NCBI RefSeq assembly: GCF_017874735.1
Contig: NZ_JAGGLV010000036.1
Span: 1-54,475, forward strand
DNA length: 54,475 bases
Direction of reading: 5' to 3'
Origin: Paenibacillus silagei
GTDB lineage: Bacteria; Bacillota; Bacilli; Paenibacillales; Paenibacillaceae
Shown: positions 8,840 through 17,584 of the stretch, piece by piece
How positions within the stretch are numbered: position 1 is the stretch's first letter
How the letters are laid out: every line of letters begins with the position of its first letter
Program-made: the position numbers and the translations under genes
The notes under the pieces: generated by a model
Seen by the model: only the letters and a program-made list of their open reading frames with translations
The model's database searches: none
What the model was told of the DNA's origin: nothing

Positions 8840-9178
8840 ATTGTAATCGGTTTTTCGATTACATTTGGTCTGCACGCCGCTCCCCGTCCCATTGTAATCG
8901 GTTTTTCGATTACATTTGGTCTGCACGCCGCTCCCACGTCGCATTGTAATCGGTTTTTCGATTACATTTGGCCCACACGCCGCTCCCCGTCCCATTGTAA
9001 TCGGTTTTTCGATTACATTTGGCCTACACGCCGCTCCCCGTCCCATTGTAATCGGTTTTTCGATTACAATGAGCCCGCTTACCCTCGTGAAACCAAATGT
9101 GTTCGGTTTCTCGCCTACATTTGGTCACATGCCTCCGCATCACCACATTGTGTTCGGTTTTTCGTCTACATTTGGCCC
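8840..9178. repeat. palindromic-box array 1, seven boxes at 51-52 bp
   Basis: Seven boxes are present, with their CG marker positions at 8848, 8899, 8951, 9002, 9053, 9104 and 9155 (steps 51, 52, 51, 51, 51, 51). Boxes 1-5 have perfect arms TGTAATCG and CGATTACA around a GTTTTT core. Boxes 6 and 7 have the variant left arm TGTGTTCG and right arms CGCCTACA and CGTCTACA. All but box 5 are followed by TTTGG. The array lies beyond the terminator of the minus-strand hydrolase and upstream of the transporter operon. A minus-strand reading frame crosses part of it, but the 52-bp step breaks codon periodicity. Confidence 0.9.
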
Positions 9179-9196
9179 GTCTACCTTCACCAGCAC

Positions 9197-9223
9197 AAAA
9201 AAAGACACCGGTTAAGTGTCTTT
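9197..9223 (-). terminator. intrinsic terminator of the M20 hydrolase gene
   Basis: On the minus strand AAAGACAC and GTGTCTTT form a stem around a 7-base loop, followed by a T-run. It lies about 77 bases after the hydrolase stop codon. The sequence between holds low-complexity CTTTGCC repeats (about 9248-9290). Confidence 0.75.
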
Positions 9224-9299
9224 AATCTTACTCCTATGGGATTCGCCCTGCTTTGCTTTGCCCTGCTTTGCCTTGCCTTGCCTCCCTTAGCCCCCCCGC

Positions 9300-10529
9300 T
9301 CAAGCCCGGGACAGCACCGACAGCACCGTCTCCAGCACCACATTCACGCCCATTTCACAATCCTCATAGGAGGTGAGCTCTTCCTCGCAATGGCTTTTCC
9401 CGTTCACACTTGGGACGAAAATCATCGCCGACGGCAGGAACCCGGCCACGAACTGGGCGTCATGCCCTGCGCCGCTGGCCAGCTTCCGGCTGCTGTAGCC
9501 CAGCTTCTGCGTTGCGTCAGCCACCAGCCCGCAGATGTCGGGATCGAACCATACCGTGTCGCGGCCCCACAGCTTCGTCTTCAATACGCTGCAATCCAGC
9601 ACTTCCTCCGGCAAGCCGTGAATAATCGCCTCAACTTCACGGACCACATCCATGTCCTTATGTCTCGCTTCCACGGTGAAGATCACCTTGTTCGGAATAA
9701 CGGTGTGGATATTCGGCAGCACGTTCATCCGCCCCATTGTATAGACCAGCTCAGGGTCCAGCACGGCCAGCTTGCGGCGCAGTTCCGTAATAATATCGGT
9801 AGCGGCAAACAGCGCATCCCGGCGCATATCCATCGGCGTAGTCCCGGCATGATCCGACTCCCCTGTCACTTCAATCTCATAGCAGACCATACCCACAACA
9901 CAGTCAACCAGACCGATTTTAACGTTCTCCTTCTCCAGCACGGGGCCTTGCTCAATATGCAGCTCCAGATAAGCCGCCGCTTCCCTGATCCGATTCTCCG
10001 CCTCCCCGGCATACCCGCTGGCCTGGAGCGCATCTCCGAAGGTGATCCCCTCCGGGTCCTTCTTCTCCAGCATAGCCGCCTTATCGAACTTGCCGGACAA
10101 GACCCCAGAAGCCATCATGGACGGCTCGAAGCGCGCCCCCTCCTCATTGGTGAAGTTCATCACCGTGACAGGCAGCAGGGGCTTAATCCCGTGATCTACC
10201 AGGGTTCTCACCACCTCAAGGCCGGCAATCACTCCCAGCACACCGTCGAATCTGCCGCCCTTCTTCACAGTATCCAGATGTGAGCCGATCACTATCGGCG
10301 GCCCCTCTTCACTGCCAGCCAGAGTGGCATACATATTGCCCAGATCATCCACCTTCACGGTCATGCCCAGCTCTTCGCAGCAGGCGGTGAAATAGCCGCG
10401 CACCCGCACATCCTGCTCCGACAGCGACAGCCGGGTAACTCCGTTATGATCTGTCCGCCCGAAATCGGCAAAAGCCTCAATCGTATTCTTCAGCCGCCCA
10501 CCGTTCACCAATAGTTGCTTAACCTGCAT
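9300..10529 (-). CDS. Zn-dependent M20-family amidohydrolase (N-carbamoyl-L-amino acid hydrolase / allantoate amidohydrolase type)
   Basis: This 409-residue cytoplasmic enzyme carries the metal-binding pattern of the family: GSHLDTVKKGGRFDG near residue 80, NFTNEEGARFEPSMMASG near 125, LHIEQGPVLE near 190 and GHDAQ near 360. The family cleaves N-carbamoyl-amino acids, allantoate or ureidoglycine. No hydantoinase or purine-catabolism gene is nearby, so the substrate is open. The ATG at 10529 has GGGGGA upstream. The gene is divergent from the epimerase-like gene, with a shared 195-bp promoter region. Confidence 0.88.
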   Translation of the reverse strand: MQVKQLLVNGGRLKNTIEAFADFGRTDHNGVTRLSLSEQDVRVRGYFTACCEELGMTVKVDDLGNMYATLAGSEEGPPIVIGSHLDTVKKGGRFDGVLGVIAGLEVVRTLVDHGIKPLLPVTVMNFTNEEGARFEPSMMASGVLSGKFDKAAMLEKKDPEGITFGDALQASGYAGEAENRIREAAAYLELHIEQGPVLEKENVKIGLVDCVVGMVCYEIEVTGESDHAGTTPMDMRRDALFAATDIITELRRKLAVLDPELVYTMGRMNVLPNIHTVIPNKVIFTVEARHKDMDVVREVEAIIHGLPEEVLDCSVLKTKLWGRDTVWFDPDICGLVADATQKLGYSSRKLASGAGHDAQFVAGFLPSAMIFVPSVNGKSHCEEELTSYEDCEMGVNVVLETVLSVLSRA

Positions 10530-10724
10530 CGGCTTATTCCCCCGTTTCCGCTGATATGGAATGATTGCTATCCTTATATGTTAACGAATTCCACATGTTT
10601 GTCATTGTACATACTGTAAAAATTATAGGCTGGAGAATTTCCGTTATATGCTGGCACCTGCGGGGAAGTCTGTTAGAATATGAGACATCAGGATTACATA
10701 TTGCAGGACGAGAGGGGTAAAAGC

Positions 10725-11600
10725 ATGAACACTATTTTACGCAGCGGCCTGGCCGTGGCCGAGATCAGTTCACTCGGTGCTGAGCTGGTCAGCTTCAGAA
10801 GAACGGATACAGACACTGAATATATGTGGAACGGAGACGCCGCCTATTGGACAGGCCGTTCCCCGGTGCTGTTCCCGATGATCGGGGGAGCCGCAGGCGA
10901 AGCGGTCCGGGTAGACGGGCAGGCGTATCCGCTGGCCCGGCACGGCTTCGCCAGACGCAGCGAATTCACGCTGGTGGAGTCCAGCGATACACATGCCGTC
11001 TTCCGGCTCTCCCACAGCGCGGACACGCTGGCCAGCTACCCGTATCCGTTCCATCTGTATCTCACCTATACGCTGAACGGCAGCACGCTGGACATCGGCT
11101 ACCGGGTGGAGAATCCCGGAGAAGAGGAGATGTTCTTCCAGCTCGGCACCCATCCGGCGTTCAACTGCCCGATTGGCGGAGAAGGCAGCTTCACCGACTA
11201 TTACCTTGAATTCGAACAGCCGGAGCGCCTGGAGCGCTTGTTCCTGAATGAGAATGGCTTGATTACTCCAGGCCAGAGCGAGACTATGCTCGGCGGGGAC
11301 AACAAGCTGCCGCTGAACCACGACATGTTCGCGCATGACGCCTTGGTCTTCCGCAATGTCCAGTCCAAATCGGTTGCCCTGAAAAGCAGACAGTCTGACA
11401 AGAGCGTAACAGTCGCCTTCACCAATTTCCCTGATCTCGGCATCTGGCAGCCGAAGAATGCACCGTTTGTGTGTATCGAGCCTTGGCATGGTGTGGCCGA
11501 TATCGAAGGCTTCACCGGCGATATCCGGGAGAAGCAGAACGTCATCTCCCTGCCGCCGGGCAGCCAGTTTACCAGCGCGCTGGCGATTACATTTAACTAA
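10725..11600 (+). CDS. aldose 1-epimerase family protein (LacX/YeaD-like mutarotase)
   Basis: This 291-residue protein belongs to the galactose-mutarotase-like beta-sandwich superfamily. Typical motifs are SPVLFPMIGG near residue 45, RHGFAR near 70, FQLGTHPAFNCP near 140 and IEPWHGVAD near 250; the histidines and the glutamate of the last motif are candidate catalytic groups. It probably interconverts anomers of a sugar or sugar phosphate in the cytoplasm. The ATG at 10725 follows GAGGGG; an in-frame ATG at 10680 lacks a ribosome site. A strong terminator follows. Confidence 0.88.
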   Translation: MNTILRSGLAVAEISSLGAELVSFRRTDTDTEYMWNGDAAYWTGRSPVLFPMIGGAAGEAVRVDGQAYPLARHGFARRSEFTLVESSDTHAVFRLSHSADTLASYPYPFHLYLTYTLNGSTLDIGYRVENPGEEEMFFQLGTHPAFNCPIGGEGSFTDYYLEFEQPERLERLFLNENGLITPGQSETMLGGDNKLPLNHDMFAHDALVFRNVQSKSVALKSRQSDKSVTVAFTNFPDLGIWQPKNAPFVCIEPWHGVADIEGFTGDIREKQNVISLPPGSQFTSALAITFN

Positions 11601-11613
11601 ATTTCAGCAGGTG

Positions 11614-11649
11614 AAGGCCGCAGTCACCCCGTGGTGCTGCGGCCTTTTT
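11614..11649 (+). terminator. intrinsic terminator after epimerase-like gene
   Basis: AAGGCCGCAG and CTGCGGCCTT form a GC-rich stem that runs directly into a T-run, about 14 bases after the stop codon. Confidence 0.85.
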
Positions 11650-11810
11650 GCTGTGGAACAGCGGCTTCTCGTCAGGCAGTTCACCCCCCTCCTCAAGCGA
11701 TAAGTACACTTTAGTAGTATATACAACCTTTTGACCCGGATAGTAAGATATTCACAAATCAAGTGACGCGTAGACCCGAATCAGAACCGGGAAAGGAAGT
11801 GACTGCTCGA

Positions 11811-12800
11811 GTGAAGCCAGAGATAAGTATTATTGTGCCTATCTACAACGTGGAATTGTACCTGAGGAAGTGTGTGGATTCGATATTGGCGCAGACCTTC
11901 CGCAGCTTTGAATTGATTCTGGTCAATGACGGATCACCCGATAAGTGCGGCGAGATATGCGAGTATTACAAGGAGCTGGACCCCCGTGTCGTAGTCATTC
12001 ACAAGCAGAACGGCGGATTGTCCGATGCCCGGAACTATGGTATTGATGTGGCAAAGGGCCGGTATATCGGGTTCGTTGACAGCGATGACTGGATAGAACC
12101 GGACATGTATGAAGCCCTGCACGGACTCATCACCGCCCACAATGCAGATATCGCTGTATGCGGTCATTGCGAGGTACAGGATGATGTCAAGCTGGAAAAG
12201 TCCTTCACGCACCAGGTGCGTGTATACGATAATGCGCATGCCTTTGACAAGCTGCTGGAGGATACCGAGATCCAGAACCTGGCCTGGGATAAGCTGTATA
12301 AGGCCGAGCTGTTCAGCCAGGTGAGATATCCGGTTGGCCGATATTTTGAGGACATTTTTACCACCTATAAATTATTCCTCCAGGCGAACAAGACCGTCTC
12401 GCTGGACTCCCCCAAATACCTGTATCTGAAGCGAAGCGACAGCATCACCGGAGCGATGAACAACCGGAAATATTACGACCGCTTCTGTGCGGCGCTGGAG
12501 ATCTACGAGACCATTCAGGATAAAAACTATCCGATCGCCAAAGAAATCTCGTTATCCCGGACCGTAACCGAGGGCATTGAGCTGTGCAACTTCCAGCTGA
12601 TTACCGGCGAGACTGCAGTTAACAAGGAATATCTGGCCGAGCTGGGCGGGTTCCTGAGCAAGCATACCTCCGCGATCCTGCGCAACCGTATTATCCGCCG
12701 GGAGATGAAGACCGCAGCCCTGCTTATTCTGACCAGCTCCACGGTATACAAAATGCTGTATTATTCCAAACTCCGTTTGAAGGGAAGTAATATGATATGA
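11811..12800 (+). CDS. family 2 glycosyltransferase
   Basis: This protein of about 329 residues begins with the GT-A fold signature ISIIVPIYNVELYLRKCVDS, followed by FELILVNDGSPDKCGEI, NGGLSDARNYGI and the metal-binding VDSDDW (DxD-type). Such enzymes transfer sugars from nucleotide donors onto growing polysaccharide or lipid-linked chains at the membrane face. The start is uncertain: GTG at 11811 has GGAAG about 11 bases upstream, and in-frame GTGs at 11799 and 11763 are alternatives. It overlaps the pyruvyl transferase gene by 4 bp (ATGA), so the two are translationally coupled. Confidence 0.88.
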   Translation: MKPEISIIVPIYNVELYLRKCVDSILAQTFRSFELILVNDGSPDKCGEICEYYKELDPRVVVIHKQNGGLSDARNYGIDVAKGRYIGFVDSDDWIEPDMYEALHGLITAHNADIAVCGHCEVQDDVKLEKSFTHQVRVYDNAHAFDKLLEDTEIQNLAWDKLYKAELFSQVRYPVGRYFEDIFTTYKLFLQANKTVSLDSPKYLYLKRSDSITGAMNNRKYYDRFCAALEIYETIQDKNYPIAKEISLSRTVTEGIELCNFQLITGETAVNKEYLAELGGFLSKHTSAILRNRIIRREMKTAALLILTSSTVYKMLYYSKLRLKGSNMI

Positions 12801-13903
12801 GCCAAGCCCTTGAGAAAATCCTGCCGCTGTCTTTCCGCAATTATGTAAGCAATATTCCCGTCTATCAATATTATAAGGGCTATCTGAGCTACCGGAATGC
12901 ATATAAAGACAAGACGAAAGCCATTTACGTCGTCGGCTCCCCCGAGCATGACAATCTGGGCGATCACGCCATCACTTATGCGCAGATGAATTTTTTGCGA
13001 AAAGCTTTTCCCGACTATACCCTGATTGAGATTGTCGCCAACCGGCTGATGCATAACATGAAGTGCCTGGAGGAATTCTGTTCGCCGGAGGATATCTTCG
13101 TGCTTCAGGGCGGGGGCAACTTCGGAATCGAGTATTTCCGCGAGGAAGAGGTGCGCCGCAAGATTATCTCCGAATTCCCAAATAACAAAATCATCGTCTT
13201 CCCGCAGACCATCTACTTCGGTGATACCGAGCTGGGCCGCGCGGAGTTCAAGAAAACACAGGACCTCTACGGTTCCCATAAGGACCTCACTCTGGTCGCC
13301 AGAGAGGCAACGTCGTACGAAATTATGAAAGCAGGTTTCAGAAACAACTCAGTGCTGTTAACGCCGGACATTGTCATGTCCCTGGATATCACTGATCCTC
13401 CCAAGGAGCGCCACGGTGCCCTTCTGTGCATTAGAGCCGATAAGGAGAGCATTTTCAGCGAGCAGGATAAAAAGGTCATCCAGGAGTACACCTCCAAGCA
13501 CTACAGCACCACCACTTTCACGGATACCTGCATTCTCCGCCCTGTCTCCCTGGAAGACCGGGATCACGAGCTGAACACCTTATGGAATCAGTTCAAGGAG
13601 GCCGAGGTTGTGATTACGGACCGGCTGCACGGGATGATTTTTGCAGCGATTACGTCCACACCTTGTATTGCACTGGGGAACTATAATTATAAGGTCGTAG
13701 GCAGCTACGAATGGATCAAGCATCTGGGCTATGTGAAATTCACGAACGATGTGAAGCAAATCCCGGCTTTGCTGGAAGAACTGAAGACGATCCAGCGCCC
13801 CCGGTACAATAATGAGTTCTCGGTCCAGCATTACAGCCAAATCATTGAATCCATGGCAAGCAGCAGCGCTAGAGAACCTGCTTCGTCTATCGTTACCGCT
13901 TAA
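12797..13903 (+). CDS. polysaccharide pyruvyl transferase family protein
   Basis: This 368-residue protein is of the EpsI/EpsO/CsaB-like family, which transfers pyruvate ketals or similar groups onto surface polysaccharide. Motifs are VVGSPEHDNLGDHAITYAQ near residue 45, FVLQGGGNFG near 100, VFPQTIYF near 135 and VVITDRLHGMIFA near 275, the last being a hallmark of the GT-B-like fold of this family. It overlaps the upstream GT2 gene and lies 44 bp before the flippase, so the three probably build and export one glycan repeat. Confidence 0.88.
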   Translation: MSQALEKILPLSFRNYVSNIPVYQYYKGYLSYRNAYKDKTKAIYVVGSPEHDNLGDHAITYAQMNFLRKAFPDYTLIEIVANRLMHNMKCLEEFCSPEDIFVLQGGGNFGIEYFREEEVRRKIISEFPNNKIIVFPQTIYFGDTELGRAEFKKTQDLYGSHKDLTLVAREATSYEIMKAGFRNNSVLLTPDIVMSLDITDPPKERHGALLCIRADKESIFSEQDKKVIQEYTSKHYSTTTFTDTCILRPVSLEDRDHELNTLWNQFKEAEVVITDRLHGMIFAAITSTPCIALGNYNYKVVGSYEWIKHLGYVKFTNDVKQIPALLEELKTIQRPRYNNEFSVQHYSQIIESMASSSAREPASSIVTA

Positions 13904-13947
13904 GATAAGCACAAGACACTCTCTGTAGCGAGGAAGCGATCCCACCC

Positions 13948-15462
13948 TTGAAAACAAATATAAAACTTGCTGCAATCATAACCTATGCTTCGGTATTCCT
14001 AGGCGTTATTATCTCCCTGGGCTCGACGCCGTTCATTGTGTCGACCCTGGGGAAATCCGAATATGGATTATTCGCGCTGGTGAACTCCATCATCGCCTAT
14101 ATCGTCCTGCTGGATCTGGGCTTCGGCAGCGCGGTCATCCGCTTCAATGCGAAATACATCTCTGAGAATGACTCCGCAGGCCAGCGCAATATCAACGGAA
14201 TGTTCCTGCTGCTGTTCTCAGCCATCGGACTCCTCTCCTTACTTGCCAGTGTGATTCTGGTGTTTAATTTCGATTCGATCTTCAGCAGCCTTGATGAAGC
14301 TGAGCTGGGCATTCTGAAGACCATATTCATCATTGCCGCCATCAATGTGGCTGTGTCGTTCCCGCTGAATATCTTCAGCTCAATCATTACGGCCTATGAG
14401 CGGTTCGTCTATCTCAAAATCATCAATCTGATCCGCGTGGTCCTCTCTCCGGCCATGATGGTGCTGGTCCTGCTGTTCGACTTCAGATCGACAGGAATGG
14501 TTACCGTTGCGCTTGTGCTGAACCTGGCGATCGGTGTGATTAACGTGGTCTTTTGCCGCACCAAGCTGAATCTGAGGGTCCGGTTCCACGGCTTCGACAC
14601 CAAGCTGTTCAAGGAAATCTTCAGCTATTCGTCGTATATTCTGCTGTCGTCCATCGCCTTCCAGATCTATACGAATGCTGATCCGCTGATCATCGGGATG
14701 TTCCTCGGGGCTACGCCCATCGCCATCTTCGCCATCGCCGCCCAGCTCAACACGTATATTCTCAACTTCTCCAATGTGCTGGCCAGCTTCTATCTGCCGA
14801 AGCTCACCAAGATGATCGTCAAGGGGGCAGATCAGGCGGCCCTAATGCTGGAGCTGGTCAAAATAGGCAGAATCCAGGCGCTGATCGTAGGCTACATCGT
14901 CTCGGGCTTCGTGTTATTCGGACAGAGCTTCATTCTGATCTGGCTCGGCCAGGATTACAAATATGCGTACACGGTTGCGCTGATCATCATCATTCCCCAG
15001 ATCACGTCGATTGTGCAGTCGCTGTTCGCCACCATGCTGGAAGCGATGAATATGCACAGGGTGAAGGCCTTTATCTACTTCTCAGTTGCTATTCTGAAGG
15101 TGGCCTTAACCTTCTGGTTCATCCGGATCTGGGGGATTACAGGCTGCGCCATTGCTACGGCTATCGGGATGATCATCAATGTATGCTTGAATAATGTGTA
15201 CTACAAATATAAATTGAAGTTCGATATTCTTCACTTCTGGCTGCAGATCATCCGCGTCTTCATTCCGGTGGTGCTGCTGTCCGGTGTGTGCGGGTTCCTG
15301 CTTAGCTTCGTGAGCATCACTTCTTACGTGTACCTGGGCATGTATGTCATCCTGTACTCCCTCATCTATGTGCTTACTATGTGGCTGTTCGGACTGAACG
15401 GGGCAGAGAAGCAGATGGTGGCCGGACCGGTGCGAAAAATGGCTCTGCGGAGTCAGGCCTAG
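13948..15462 (+). CDS. polysaccharide flippase (Wzx/MATE-type)
   Basis: This 504-residue integral membrane protein has about 14 hydrophobic segments and the N-terminal pattern GVIISLGSTPFIVSTLGKSE that is typical of oligosaccharide flippases. It would move lipid-linked oligosaccharide across the membrane. The start is a TTG at 13948 with GAGGAAG upstream at slightly long spacing. It closes a three-gene polysaccharide cluster that lacks a polymerase and priming transferase, so the cluster is either accessory or incomplete. Confidence 0.88.
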   Translation: MKTNIKLAAIITYASVFLGVIISLGSTPFIVSTLGKSEYGLFALVNSIIAYIVLLDLGFGSAVIRFNAKYISENDSAGQRNINGMFLLLFSAIGLLSLLASVILVFNFDSIFSSLDEAELGILKTIFIIAAINVAVSFPLNIFSSIITAYERFVYLKIINLIRVVLSPAMMVLVLLFDFRSTGMVTVALVLNLAIGVINVVFCRTKLNLRVRFHGFDTKLFKEIFSYSSYILLSSIAFQIYTNADPLIIGMFLGATPIAIFAIAAQLNTYILNFSNVLASFYLPKLTKMIVKGADQAALMLELVKIGRIQALIVGYIVSGFVLFGQSFILIWLGQDYKYAYTVALIIIIPQITSIVQSLFATMLEAMNMHRVKAFIYFSVAILKVALTFWFIRIWGITGCAIATAIGMIINVCLNNVYYKYKLKFDILHFWLQIIRVFIPVVLLSGVCGFLLSFVSITSYVYLGMYVILYSLIYVLTMWLFGLNGAEKQMVAGPVRKMALRSQA

Positions 15463-15525
15463 GACTCTACGTGAGGCGGGCGGTGATTGGCATGCCGCGC
15501 TTAGGCGCTGCTCCATGCTGTGCCT

Positions 15526-15572
15526 AAGCGAAGAAGCCTCTGCGGGTAAGTTCCGCAGAGGCTTCTTCGCTT
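15526..15572. terminator. bidirectional terminator, 20-bp perfect stem
   Basis: A perfect 20-bp inverted repeat, AAGCGAAGAAGCCTCTGCGG and its complement, surrounds a 7-base loop. It lies between the convergent flippase and lyase genes. A competing hairpin (CGCTTAGGC at 15498-15506 with GCCTAAGCG at 15522-15530) shares five bases with the left arm. Confidence 0.85.
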
Positions 15573-15591
15573 AACTTGGCAAGCTTGCTGA

Positions 15592-16683
15592 TCAGAGCTG
15601 CTTCAGCCGCTCATCCAGCAACCGGAACATGCTTCTAAGGGCCGTCTGGTCCGCTTCGCCATAATGATCGCCGATATTGATCTCATAATAGCAGGAAGCC
15701 CCGCCGGTTGGCTTGAGCCGTGGTGTCAGGCCAATGCCGGTCTCGTTATAGATCCCAATCAATACAGGGGCAAGCTGCTCCAGAGGCAGCGCAAAGTGGA
15801 TGTGGAACATATTCGAGACCGGAACCTCCGGCAGCGTGGATACCTTATGGCAGCTGTTGAATAAGGCTGCCAGCTCCTTGGCCTGCTCATAGTATTTTGA
15901 CATCCTGCCGATTCTCTGCCGGTAATAATACCGGGCCGGGACAATATAGGGATAGAGACTGATCAGGTCGCCCCCATGGCGACGCTTCCAGATCTTCGAG
16001 GTCTCCGTGAACTCCCGGCTGCCGGCTAAGATAGCTCCGGCAATCCCGCCAATGCCCTTGTACAGGGAGACATACACGCTATCGAACAGCGCGCAGACCT
16101 CGGCCGCCGTCTTGCCGTAGTAAGGCAGCACTTCGAACAGCCTTGCACCGTCCAGATGGAGCCTGATTCCCTGCTCCCGGCAATACCCCGATATCGCTTC
16201 CAGTTCGGCATATTCCGGCAGCTGTCCGCCGATCTCCCGCTGCGGCAGCTCCAGCAGCAGACAGGCAACCCCCGGTCCCATCCCCTTCACATCCTCCAGG
16301 GTAATCAGACGGTCTGCACTGCCCAGCAGCAGCGGCTCCAGATGATGCAGCTCTTTTAACCCGTCTTGCTCATGAATCTCCAGATGGCACAGCGGGTGAT
16401 AAGCGACTCTTTTGCTGCCCTCCCGGTCACTCCAGATCCGCAGGGCAATCTGCTGGGCCATCGTGCCGCTGGGGAAGAACACGCTGCATTCTTTGCCCAG
16501 CGCCTCCGCCATCTCTGCCTGGAACTCCTCAATCACCGTCCCTGTTCCGTACATGTCCGCAGCAAGGCTGTCCTCTACACTGGCCAGCGCCTTCTTGAGT
16601 ACAGCTGCGTCCCGTCCGCCATGGCCTGCAAGCTGCACCTGCGTCCTGCCGAACGCCTCCATTAAAGCATTCTCCTCGTTCAT
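15592..16683 (-). CDS. threonine aldolase family PLP enzyme
   Basis: This 363-residue fold-type I PLP protein resembles low-specificity L-threonine aldolases and beta-eliminating lyases. The likely PLP lysine is in VYVSLYKGIGGIAGAIL near residue 215. The aspartate that pairs with the PLP nitrogen is in IRLHLDGARLFEV near 180, and FPSGTMAQQIALRI near 73 binds the phosphate. It would cleave threonine or allo-threonine to glycine and acetaldehyde, or act on a related beta-hydroxy amino acid. The gene stands alone; its ATG is preceded by AGGATAATAAA. Confidence 0.82.
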   Translation of the reverse strand: MNEENALMEAFGRTQVQLAGHGGRDAAVLKKALASVEDSLAADMYGTGTVIEEFQAEMAEALGKECSVFFPSGTMAQQIALRIWSDREGSKRVAYHPLCHLEIHEQDGLKELHHLEPLLLGSADRLITLEDVKGMGPGVACLLLELPQREIGGQLPEYAELEAISGYCREQGIRLHLDGARLFEVLPYYGKTAAEVCALFDSVYVSLYKGIGGIAGAILAGSREFTETSKIWKRRHGGDLISLYPYIVPARYYYRQRIGRMSKYYEQAKELAALFNSCHKVSTLPEVPVSNMFHIHFALPLEQLAPVLIGIYNETGIGLTPRLKPTGGASCYYEINIGDHYGEADQTALRSMFRLLDERLKQL

Positions 16684-16878
16684 TTTATTATCCTAGCCCC
16701 CTTCTTCGTAGCACCCGATCTGTATGAATCCTTGAAATTATATCATTCCTCTACAAAATAACCGAATTATTAGAATGTTCACATGATATTCCTCTCCAGC
16801 AAGGTGAAATAAGTTGACCGCTGTGCTACAATATTGGAATTGCAAAGGCAATTGCTTAGGGAGGTTTATAAATTCACC

Positions 16879-17508
16879 ATGCTTATTATTGGTATCGCCG
16901 GCGGGACCGGCTCCGGCAAGACAACGGTAGCGCGCTCCGTGATTGACCGTCTTGGCTCTGACAAAGTAACATTCATATCCCAGGATAACTACTATAAAGA
17001 CCATTCTTACCTCAGCATGGCTGAACGCGGTGCCATTAACTATGACCACCCGCTGGCCTTTGACACGGAACTGCTGATCGAGCATCTGGATTGTCTCAAA
17101 GCGGGACAAGCCGCCTTCGCTCCCGTGTATGACTTCACGGTTCATGCCCGTTCAACCGAGAAGACTGTGGAGCTCGCCCCGAATAATATCGTCATTCTGG
17201 AAGGACTGCATGTGCTGTCCGATGAGAAGCTGCGCGAGCAGCTCAACATCAAGGTGTTCGTGGACACCGATCCCGATGTGCGTATCCTGCGCCGGGTGCT
17301 GCGGGATATCGAGGAACGCGGGCGGACCATCCGTTCGATCCATACGCAATACCTGACCACGGTGAAGCCGATGCACGAGGCCTTCATCGAACCCTCCAAG
17401 AAATACGCGGACCTGATCATCCCGGAAGGCGGACAGAATCAAGTCGGAATCGAACTGCTGTCGGTACTGACTGAGAAGTATCTGTCCGGCGATCACCAAT
17501 GGAACTGA
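16879..17508 (+). CDS. udk: uridine kinase
   Basis: This 209-residue kinase phosphorylates uridine and cytidine in pyrimidine salvage. The P-loop GGTGSGKTT lies at residues 7-15, followed by SQDNYYKDHSYL near 35, NYDHPLAFD near 54 and the lid region RRVLRDIEERGRTI near 140. The length matches the family. The ATG at 16879 is chosen because the conserved MLIIGIAGGTGSGKT begins there; GGGAGG lies about 15 bases upstream, a rather long spacing. A strong terminator follows, then the largest 51-bp repeat array. Confidence 0.92.
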   Translation: MLIIGIAGGTGSGKTTVARSVIDRLGSDKVTFISQDNYYKDHSYLSMAERGAINYDHPLAFDTELLIEHLDCLKAGQAAFAPVYDFTVHARSTEKTVELAPNNIVILEGLHVLSDEKLREQLNIKVFVDTDPDVRILRRVLRDIEERGRTIRSIHTQYLTTVKPMHEAFIEPSKKYADLIIPEGGQNQVGIELLSVLTEKYLSGDHQWN

Positions 17509-17540
17509 ATTAAGCCGCACCGGCTGATATGGTGCGAGGA

Positions 17541-17568
17541 CCGTCCGGCAATGCCGGACGGATTTTTT
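17541..17568 (+). terminator. intrinsic terminator of udk
   Basis: CCGTCCGGC and GCCGGACGG form a stem with a 3-base loop, followed by ATTTTTT, 33 bases after the udk stop codon. Confidence 0.9.
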
Positions 17569-17584
17569 CTGTTCCGGGAATTAA

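Noticed and set aside
8807..9215. Open frames across array 1 on both strands
   Set aside because: The minus-strand frame changes its repeat reading at the 52-bp step, and no start signal is present. They are by-products of the repeat.
9248..9290. Low-complexity CTTTGCC repeat as a microsatellite of interest
   Set aside because: It is short, irregular and lies outside genes; no phase-variation target is near.
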